Assembly (NCBI GenBank): GCA_003531115.1
Contig: DQHT01000139.1
Span: 1-16,564, forward strand
From: Bacteroidota bacterium
GTDB lineage: Bacteria; Bacteroidota; Bacteroidia; UBA8524
DNA length: 16,564 nt
Direction of reading: 5' to 3'
Positions 8,335 to 13,776 of the stretch are shown here, piece after piece. Position 1 is the first letter of the stretch; each line of letters opens with the position of its first letter. The translations under genes and the position numbers were made by a program. Below the pieces are notes generated by a model. It had not been told where the DNA came from. It worked only from the letters and a program-made list of their open reading frames with translations, and did not search any database.

Positions 8335-8989
8335 ATTCTTTCCAGAGCCAGGGGTAGAGAATATAGCCCATCAGGCTCACCATTCCATAAAACAAGACCA
8401 TCACAAGCAGGTCGTCATAAAGAAGGGAAACATCAAGTCCGTCTACTGCAGTTTTACTCGCTTTTACGGCGATCAATAGCAAAGGGATCAATAAAGGGAT
8501 ACTCAAAACGGGCATGATCAGATGGCCATTCCCGGTTTTCGATGAGATAGCCGATACCATAGTTAATACAGCTGAAAAAGAAGCACTTCCAATCAATACC
8601 GCCGCAATAAACCAAAGCAGATGCTCCGCCTGTTGTCCCAATAAAACACTGTAGGCCAACAGCACCAACATCGAAATTACGACCATCAGCAGGGAATTAT
8701 AGAGGATCTTTGCTGTAAGCAGACTGGCAGGATGAACCATTTGATGGAGGTAGAGCATTTTGCCTTTACTTTCCTGCAGAAAGCTTTTGGCAATAGCGCT
8801 CACTGCAGAAAAAATCAGGATGACCCAATACAACGCATTCCATGCCGGTCGGTCTAAAACCTGAAGCGAAAGGTACACTACATAGGTGGCTGCCAGAGCA
8901 TAAAGCAAAATTCCCTGAACCGCAAAACGCTGTCGCCACTCTTGTTTTAGCTCTTTTATAAATAACCACCTAACCTGAACCCACTTCAT
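8333..8989 (-). CDS. ccmB: Haem exporter permease CcmB (cytochrome c maturation)
   Basis: The 218-residue integral membrane protein has a cytoplasmic N-terminus (VRWLFIKELKQEWRQRFA) and about six hydrophobic segments (near residues 25-45, 50-68, 93-117, 125-150, 162-182, 190-214). The signatures KELKQEWRQ, SFLQESKGKMLYLHQMVHPASLLTAKILYN and SALTMVSAISSKTGN-like region (SAVLTMVSAISSKTGN) match CcmB. This is the ABC-type permease subunit of the CcmAB(CD) machinery, which handles release of holo-CcmE for c-type cytochrome assembly. No ccmA, ccmC or ccmE is next to it in the window. The transcript runs toward, and converges with, the outer-membrane barrel gene. It shares a 45-bp divergent promoter region with the gene starting at 9035. 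Confidence 0.9.
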   Translation of the reverse strand: MKWVQVRWLFIKELKQEWRQRFAVQGILLYALAATYVVYLSLQVLDRPAWNALYWVILIFSAVSAIAKSFLQESKGKMLYLHQMVHPASLLTAKILYNSLLMVVISMLVLLAYSVLLGQQAEHLLWFIAAVLIGSASFSAVLTMVSAISSKTGNGHLIMPVLSIPLLIPLLLIAVKASKTAVDGLDVSLLYDDLLVMVLFYGMVSLMGYILYPWLWKE

Positions 8990-8994
8990 ACCAC

Positions 8995-9002
8995 CAAATT
9001 TT
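8995..9002 (-). promoter_or_regulatory. Candidate -7 element for ccmB (AAAATTTG)
   Basis: Read on the minus strand, AAAATTTG has one mismatch to TAnnTTTG and ends 5 nt before the ccmB ATG (8987-8989). It lies in the 45-bp region shared with the divergent gene, so the evidence is weak. Confidence 0.22.
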
Positions 9003-9004
9003 CT

Positions 9005-9012
9005 TAATTTCG
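9005..9012 (+). promoter_or_regulatory. Candidate -7 element for the 9035-10989 operon (TAATTTCG)
   Basis: TAATTTCG has one mismatch to TAnnTTTG and lies 22 nt before the ATG at 9035. It sits in the 45-bp gap divergent from ccmB. No clear -33 box is visible, since any such element would fall within ccmB. Confidence 0.25.
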
Positions 9013-9034
9013 AGCGCGAATTTGTAGCAAAACT

Positions 9035-9502
9035 ATGTTATATCAACTGGAAAAACTGAACGAAACGGAAAAAGAGCTCGTACTCAACGCTCCCGCTTAC
9101 ATCACCCTATTAATTGCCGGAGCCGACGACGATATTACTGAAAGTGAAATCAGACGTTCTCTTCAACTTGTACATACCAAAACCTATTCTGAATCAATCG
9201 ATATTCAGGATATCTATGAAAAAATAGACCGGGATTTTGAAGACCGTTTGACTGACCTGATCGATTCCCTTCCAAAAACGCTGCAGGAAAGAGAAGCGAC
9301 TATCCTGGGCGAATTGAGCAAACTGAATACCATTTTACCCAAAATGGATACAAAAATCAGCAGCAAATACTACCAGAGCCTGTTGAGCTTTGCGACCTTC
9401 ATTGCCCAGGCGGCCGGAGGTATTGTCGGGTTCGATAAGGTCTCCCATCGGGAAGAGAAATTTGTAAAACTGCCAATGATCAAGGATCCTAAATTGGCAT
9501 AA
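9035..9502 (+). CDS. Small helical hypothetical protein, possibly TerB-like
   Basis: The 155-residue protein has no signal peptide and is predicted mainly helical. Its N-terminal part, APAYITLLIAGADDDITESEIRRSLQLVH (about 19-47), has the look of the first helices and acidic turn of TerB-like (tellurite resistance/DUF533-type) domains, but the similarity is judged by eye only. The C-terminal part contains YYQSLLSFATFIAQAAGGIVGF, a small hydrophobic stretch also seen in such families. Its stop TAA (9500-9502) overlaps the ATG of accC by one base (TAATG), so the two are very likely co-translated. No function can be assigned; a regulatory or accessory role for the carboxylase is only a guess from coupling. 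Confidence 0.75.
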   Translation: MLYQLEKLNETEKELVLNAPAYITLLIAGADDDITESEIRRSLQLVHTKTYSESIDIQDIYEKIDRDFEDRLTDLIDSLPKTLQEREATILGELSKLNTILPKMDTKISSKYYQSLLSFATFIAQAAGGIVGFDKVSHREEKFVKLPMIKDPKLA

Positions 9503-10989
9503 TGAAAAAAATTCTTGTTGCCAACAGAGGTGAAATTGCTTTGCGTGTTATGCGTACGGCAAAGGAAATGGGGATTAAAACGGTGGCTGTTTATTCCGAA
9601 GCCGACCGTCAGGCCAAACATGTACGCTTTGCCGACGAGGCTGTATTGCTCGGTCCACCCCCCTCTAACCAATCTTACCTGCTGGGCGACAAGATCCTGG
9701 AGATCAGCAAACAACTTGGGGTCGACGCCATTCATCCCGGCTATGGCTTTCTCTCTGAAAACGCTTCCTTCGCCAGGAAAGTAAAAGAAGCCGGAATTAC
9801 CTTCATAGGACCCAGTCCGGAAGCCATGGATATTATGGGATCCAAGCTGGGTGCCAAAGAAGCAGTGAAAGCTTTTGGCGTACCTATGGTTCCCGGTATC
9901 GATAAAGCCATTACCGATATTGAAGCCTCCAAAAAGGTGGCCCTGGAAATTGGATATCCTATCCTGATCAAAGCTTCGGCGGGTGGTGGTGGAAAAGGTA
10001 TGCGGATCGTAACCAAGGCCGAAGAGTTCGAAGAACAGATGAAGATGGCTGTTTCAGAGGCCACGGCGTCTTTTGGCGATGGTGCCGTCTTTATTGAAAA
10101 GTATGTCGGCTCTCCCCGTCATATTGAGATTCAGGTATTGGGCGACAACCAGGGCAATATCGTTTACCTCTTTGAGCGGGAATGCTCCATACAACGCCGC
10201 CATCAAAAGCTGGTGGAAGAGGCTCCCTCCGCGGTTTTAACTCCCGAACTCAGAAAACAGATGGGCACGGCTGCGGTTAACGTGGCAAAAGCGTGTAACT
10301 ATACCGGCGCCGGTACGGTTGAGTTTCTGGTGGATGAAAACATGAATTTCTTTTTCCTGGAGATGAATACCCGCTTGCAAGTTGAACATCCCGTTACCGA
10401 AATGATCACTGGTCTTGATCTGGTAAGGGAACAAATCCGCATTGCAGCTGGGGAACCATTAGGCTATAGCCAGGACGATTTGTCAATCAACGGTCATGCC
10501 ATCGAACTCCGTATTTGCGCAGAGAATCCGGCCAATAATTTCCTGCCTGAGGTTGGCAAACTCGAAACCTACAGAATACCAATGGGTACAGGTGTTCGGG
10601 TGGATGACGGCTTTGAAGAAGGGATGGATATTCCGATCTATTATGACAATATGATCGCCAAACTTATCGTGCATGCCGCCGACCGAACCACGGCCATTGA
10701 ACGCATGAAAAGGGCCATAGCCGAATATGAAATCTCAGGTATCACCACTACACTTGGTTTCGGTGAATGGGTCATGAACCATCCGGCTTTTTGTGCAGGA
10801 ACCTTTGATACCAAATTTATCGATACCTATTTTACCCCGGATTCCTTAAAAACAGAAAATGAGGATGAAGCTGTGGCTGCCGCCATTGCTGCCGCCCTTT
10901 TCCATCAGGATAAAAAACCGGGACAACAAAGTACAACACAAACAGGCACTGAAAGCAGCTGGAGAAAAAACCGCACACGCCTGCGTTAA
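9502..10989 (+). CDS. accC: Acetyl/acyl-CoA carboxylase, biotin carboxylase subunit
   Basis: The 495-residue enzyme has the full biotin carboxylase layout. The N-terminal domain begins MKKILVANRGEIALRVMRTAK, with HPGYGFLSENASFA at 78-91. The ATP-grasp region has the glycine-rich loop KASAGGGGKGMRIV (157-170) and the active site EMNTRLQVEHPVTE (287-300). The C-terminal domain includes ELRICAENP and ends in a variable Ala/Gln-rich tail (about 455-495). It carboxylates biotin on the carrier protein using ATP and bicarbonate. The sequence looks closer to the Bacteroidota acyl-CoA (propionyl-CoA type) carboxylase subunits than to E. coli AccC, so its physiological substrate may be propionyl-CoA. 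No biotin carrier or carboxyltransferase gene is in the window. Its TAA (10987-10989) overlaps the stop of the convergent peroxidase gene. Confidence 0.92.
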   Translation: MKKILVANRGEIALRVMRTAKEMGIKTVAVYSEADRQAKHVRFADEAVLLGPPPSNQSYLLGDKILEISKQLGVDAIHPGYGFLSENASFARKVKEAGITFIGPSPEAMDIMGSKLGAKEAVKAFGVPMVPGIDKAITDIEASKKVALEIGYPILIKASAGGGGKGMRIVTKAEEFEEQMKMAVSEATASFGDGAVFIEKYVGSPRHIEIQVLGDNQGNIVYLFERECSIQRRHQKLVEEAPSAVLTPELRKQMGTAAVNVAKACNYTGAGTVEFLVDENMNFFFLEMNTRLQVEHPVTEMITGLDLVREQIRIAAGEPLGYSQDDLSINGHAIELRICAENPANNFLPEVGKLETYRIPMGTGVRVDDGFEEGMDIPIYYDNMIAKLIVHAADRTTAIERMKRAIAEYEISGITTTLGFGEWVMNHPAFCAGTFDTKFIDTYFTPDSLKTENEDEAVAAAIAAALFHQDKKPGQQSTTQTGTESSWRKNRTRLR

Positions 10990-11993
10990 GGCTGCTGCTT
11001 CACAAAAGTGGTATCATTCAGGGCATACAAAAAAGCTTTCAGGTCATTTTTTTGCTGTTGACTCACCTCCATATAGGCGTTTGTCTTCAAAATTTCATCA
11101 GCCAGACTGTTGTTCCGATGTTCTTTAAAATAATGATCGAGCACTTCATCCAGCTCAACAAAGCGTCCATCATGCATATAAGGAGCCGTGAATCCCAGGT
11201 TTCTTAAGGAGGGTGTCTTGAACTTTCCGATATCTGAAGAGTCAAGTGTGATTCGGTAGTGACCCATGTACATCAATTCAAAACCCGGAGTGGTAATTTG
11301 TGAATCAATTCCATTGGCATGGTGGCTCAGATCCGTAAACAACCCCTCCGTGTGGCACCTGGAGCAAAATGTCTGGTAAACCGCATAACCCCGGAGTTCC
11401 GGCTCGCTCAGCGCCCCTTCTCCGGCCTTCCAATTGTCATAAGGAGAATGATAACTGATCAGGGTTCTTTCGTATTGGGCAATAGCATGAGCGAATCGTT
11501 GGGAGGTGATACTGTCCGTTCCCCAAACTCCTTTAAACAATGCCGGATATTCACTGTCTGCTTGCAATTTTTTAACCAACTCGCCAAGATCCATTCCCAT
11601 TTCATCCGGATGCATTAAAGGACCAAAAACCTGGGATTCCAGATTTTTTGAGCCCCCATCCCAGAATAATCCCTCATACCATGCCAGGTTGAACAAGGCC
11701 GGGGCATGACGCAATAATTTTTTACCCGAAACACCAGCTTCGGTTAATGCGATCCCGTCGCTAAAAGCTTTATCCGCATGATGGCAGGTGGCACAGGAAA
11801 CACTTCCGTTTTTTGAAAGACGGGTATCAAAAAACAACTTTTTACCCAGTTCGACCCCTTTCGCGCTCGCCTGATTTCGTTCCGGCTGCGGAACCTCACC
11901 AAAGGGAGTTTCGGGAAAAGGGTAAGGGGAGTTGGCCTCTTCAAGGCTACAACTCCCCATTAGCAGAGGTATAATAAACCAGCTTAATCGCAT
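10986..11993 (-). CDS. MauG/MbnH-like diheme cytochrome c peroxidase lipoprotein
   Basis: From the ATG at 11991-11993 the product is 335 residues and starts with a lipoprotein signal (MRLSWFIIPLLMGSCS, Cys near residue 16). A 13-codon longer start at 12032 would overlap the upstream gene and bury this signal. Two c-type haem sites are visible: CATCH (67-71), in the family context LFFDTRLSKNGSVSC, and CSRCH (210-214). The conserved FWDGG holds Trp111, expected between the haems. The block FKTPSLRNLGFTAPYMHDGRF leads to VLDHY. Tyr288 of VLDHY appears to align with the axial Met of classical bacterial peroxidases, as in MauG, which carries Tyr there. This suggests a MauG/MbnH-type oxidase rather than plain hydrogen peroxide detoxification. 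It is the last gene of the minus-strand operon, 4 nt after the small lipoprotein gene. Confidence 0.9.
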   Translation of the reverse strand: MRLSWFIIPLLMGSCSLEEANSPYPFPETPFGEVPQPERNQASAKGVELGKKLFFDTRLSKNGSVSCATCHHADKAFSDGIALTEAGVSGKKLLRHAPALFNLAWYEGLFWDGGSKNLESQVFGPLMHPDEMGMDLGELVKKLQADSEYPALFKGVWGTDSITSQRFAHAIAQYERTLISYHSPYDNWKAGEGALSEPELRGYAVYQTFCSRCHTEGLFTDLSHHANGIDSQITTPGFELMYMGHYRITLDSSDIGKFKTPSLRNLGFTAPYMHDGRFVELDEVLDHYFKEHRNNSLADEILKTNAYMEVSQQQKNDLKAFLYALNDTTFVKQQP

Positions 11994-11997
11994 GGTT

Positions 11998-12399
11998 TTA
12001 AAGTTCCGAAAAGAATTTGAATTTCCTTTCAAGAATATCTCCTTTGTGGTTGCTGGCCCGGATAGTCAGATTTAGTATTTCTCCCGGAGCGGCCGTATTA
12101 ACCCAGCTGTCGACAAAATAAAATTCAGCAGTGTGGGTGTGGCCTTCTGTATAATATACTGTAGAGTCTTGAGAATCGGAAATCCGCACGGTGTACTCAT
12201 GCAAACTCAGCTTGTCGGTTATTAAAACCTTCAACCCGGTATCCGCCTGAAAAGGGATCTTAGCCTCATTAGCAGGATAGATCAATGAAATTTTAATGTC
12301 CGGATCCGGAGTCGGAGGCACTATGGGATCAGGTGATTCCTTGCTGCATCCAGACAAGATAATCCCTATAAAAACAGATAAAATGATTGTTCTTTTCAT
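11998..12399 (-). CDS. Small hypothetical lipoprotein with HTHT motif (possible DUF4625-like)
   Basis: The ATG at 12397-12399 overlaps the TAA of the preceding gene by one base (TAATG), giving a 133-residue product. It starts MKRTIILSVFIGIILSGCSKE, a typical lipoprotein signal with Cys19 as the lipidated residue. A Pro-rich spacer (PDPIVPPTPDPD) is followed by a single beta-rich, probably Ig-like domain: ISLIYPANEAKIPF, LKVLITDKLSLHEYTVRISD and LNLTIRASNHKGDILERKFKFF. The middle contains YYTEGHTHTAEFYFVDSWVN, with two histidines close to the only tryptophan, a plausible metal or redox site. The layout recalls DUF4625-type Bacteroidota lipoproteins, but I cannot confirm that. Longer in-frame starts, up to 12525, lie inside the preceding gene and lack a signal. 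Position between the barrel and the diheme enzyme suggests it is the peroxidase's periplasmic partner. Confidence 0.82.
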   Translation of the reverse strand: MKRTIILSVFIGIILSGCSKESPDPIVPPTPDPDIKISLIYPANEAKIPFQADTGLKVLITDKLSLHEYTVRISDSQDSTVYYTEGHTHTAEFYFVDSWVNTAAPGEILNLTIRASNHKGDILERKFKFFSEL

Positions 12400-13319
12400 T
12401 AGAATTTTGGAAAATAAATAAGTTGAATTTGAAATCGTTGGGTCATTGTCACACGCCCTTCTGCCAGACCGCCATGGACAGGTAAATAAACGATACCGGC
12501 CGCTGCCCAGGATGCCTTTCTCCACTGTATGGACAATTTTGCCTGGCCAATGGAATAACTGCTAAAAGGAAGTTCCACACCCTTCTGAAAGTCGCTGCGG
12601 GAATGTTCATATACATAACCCATGGAAAAAAAGAGCTCATGTTTGTTTTTCAGCTTTATACTACGCCCGAGTTCCGATTGAGCCTGCAAGCGGTTTCCCC
12701 AATTTAACTGATCAGGCCCCTCTCCGTTCAAACGAAAAAGGCCACCAAAAGAAAGTAACCAGTTTTTTCGTTTAAGCTGAGAAGAGAGCCGGAAAAAATG
12801 GTCGAAACTACCTGTTCCCGGAAACATGAATCGGCTAACCTGCTCGCTTAGGTCCTGCGTGGTATAAGTGCCTGTCGGGAGTTTCAGATCATACTCAGCA
12901 ACCCAGATCCATCGATCCAAACCCTTGAGCGAATCAAAACTAACCTGGCGGGCTAATCCCAATTGGATATCCGCCATTCCGCTGATGCGGGTATGAATAC
13001 CCTGGTCTGATTTAAGAACCACCTGATACGGTGCCTGGACGATCGCTTGCCAGTTTGGCAAAAAGCGGTATCGCACACCTAAATTCATCAGGTGAAACTT
13101 CTCCGAACTGATTCGTTCTTCGCCCAGCTGTCCTTGCAGAATGCTGGGCAAATGTCTGGACTTGAACGCCAGGTACTGGTACGAAAGCCCAAACTGGCTT
13201 TCCCCGTTCATCGTTCCGGGAAAATAAGTACCTGATGCACCGGCACAACCGCATACATCGCAGGCACGACCCGACTGTGCCGTAAGCAGCACGGCCAGTA
13301 TTAACATAAATTTTTTCAT
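12399..13319 (-). CDS. Outer-membrane beta-barrel protein with N-terminal CDVCGC motif (transporter-like)
   Basis: The 306-residue protein has a signal peptide (MKKFMLILAVLLTAQSGRA) that would leave CDVCGCAGA at the mature N-terminus, with Cys20, Cys23 and Cys25 clustered. The rest alternates as barrel strands: SQFGLSYQYLAFKSRHLP, LMNLGVRYRFLPNWQAIVQAPYQ, WVAEYDLKLPTG, LSFGGLFRLNG, ELFFSMGYVYEH, QAKLSIQWRKASWAAAGIVYLP, and a final strand FQIQLIYFPKF ending in Phe. It resembles the Bacteroidota 'transporter/Phenol_MetA_deg-like' barrels. The Cys cluster is a likely metal-binding or surface-exposed periplasmic site, and copper or iron is a guess. It lies 37 nt after the small CxGxC protein and is overlapped by the lipoprotein gene. 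Confidence 0.85.
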   Translation of the reverse strand: MKKFMLILAVLLTAQSGRACDVCGCAGASGTYFPGTMNGESQFGLSYQYLAFKSRHLPSILQGQLGEERISSEKFHLMNLGVRYRFLPNWQAIVQAPYQVVLKSDQGIHTRISGMADIQLGLARQVSFDSLKGLDRWIWVAEYDLKLPTGTYTTQDLSEQVSRFMFPGTGSFDHFFRLSSQLKRKNWLLSFGGLFRLNGEGPDQLNWGNRLQAQSELGRSIKLKNKHELFFSMGYVYEHSRSDFQKGVELPFSSYSIGQAKLSIQWRKASWAAAGIVYLPVHGGLAEGRVTMTQRFQIQLIYFPKF

Positions 13320-13356
13320 AAATATGGTTTACACGTAAGAAATAGGAAAAATGTTC

Positions 13357-13731
13357 TTAGGTGTAGGCAGGTGGCGGGCGGTGGGCCGGGCCCGAGAGTA
13401 AAGAAGAGTATGTGCTCAGCCAGGGAAGAAATTCCGTGACCTTGTACAGGCGGTTCCCATCATACAGTAGATCCGTATCAAGCGGAATGAAAAAAGGAGC
13501 CAGTTGTCCTTCAAAAACCAAAGTGCGTGATGAGTCCTCTTCTACCTGTTTTTTAATCGTGCTGTTCAAATGACACTGCCCCTGGCAGGTATTCTCCGGA
13601 TCTTCCCTAAATTGACAAAGTTCCCTTATGATAAAACTTTTATTGATGGCAAAATAAAGGCTTGCTTTTATACCTCCCAGAGAAAGGAGAAAAATTTGAG
13701 CGGTTAAAATGAGGGCAAGCAGCCTTTTCAC
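13357..13731 (-). CDS. Small exported Cys-motif protein (C...CxGxC family of Bacteroidota)
   Basis: The 124-residue product starts at GTG (13731) with a hydrophobic export or anchor segment (LLALILTAQIFLLSLGGIKA). It is followed by FAINKSFIIRELCQFREDPENTCQGQCHL. Cys39, then Cys49-x-Gly-x-Cys53-His54, fit a small Bacteroidota family remembered as 'N..YI...LC.N...P...C.G.C.L', often near metal-related genes. It ends with a Pro-rich tail (GPAHRPPPAYT), which I also associate with that family. The domain is too small for an enzyme; metal capture or delivery in the periplasm is an inference. It is the first gene of the four-gene minus-strand unit, with a perfect TATCTTTG box 4 nt ahead of the GTG. 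Confidence 0.75.
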   Translation of the reverse strand: MKRLLALILTAQIFLLSLGGIKASLYFAINKSFIIRELCQFREDPENTCQGQCHLNSTIKKQVEEDSSRTLVFEGQLAPFFIPLDTDLLYDGNRLYKVTEFLPWLSTYSSLLSGPAHRPPPAYT

Positions 13732-13735
13732 GGCA

Positions 13736-13743
13736 CAAAGATA
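13736..13743 (-). promoter_or_regulatory. Candidate -7 element of the diheme/metal operon (TATCTTTG)
   Basis: On the minus strand TATCTTTG is a perfect TAnnTTTG match, ending 4 nt before the GTG start (13729-13731). Transcription would begin around the start codon, giving a near-leaderless mRNA. The nearest upstream TTTG (13777-13774) is 30 nt away, too far for a typical -33. Confidence 0.5.
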
Positions 13744-13764
13744 TCAAAGAAGCAGATTAAAAAT

Positions 13765-13772
13765 TAAATTCG
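13765..13772 (+). promoter_or_regulatory. Candidate -7 element of the M61 peptidase gene (TAAATTCG)
   Basis: TAAATTCG has one T-to-C mismatch to TAnnTTTG and ends 4 nt before the ATG at 13777. It shares the 45-bp divergent gap with the operon on the other strand. Confidence 0.35.
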
Positions 13773-13776
13773 CCAA

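Noticed and set aside
9370-9735. 121-aa open frame on the minus strand
   Set aside because: It spans the overlap of two well-supported plus-strand genes and has no domain signal.
10859-11128. 89-aa plus-strand open frame running past the end of accC
   Set aside because: It overlaps the accC tail and the end of the diheme gene; composition and sequence show no protein-like features.
11994-12032. 13-codon N-terminal extension of the diheme enzyme
   Set aside because: It overlaps the upstream lipoprotein gene, and the internal Met begins a good lipoprotein signal.
12400-12525. N-terminal extension of the small lipoprotein gene to 12525
   Set aside because: It would overlap the barrel gene by 127 nt and hide the clear lipoprotein signal starting at 12399.
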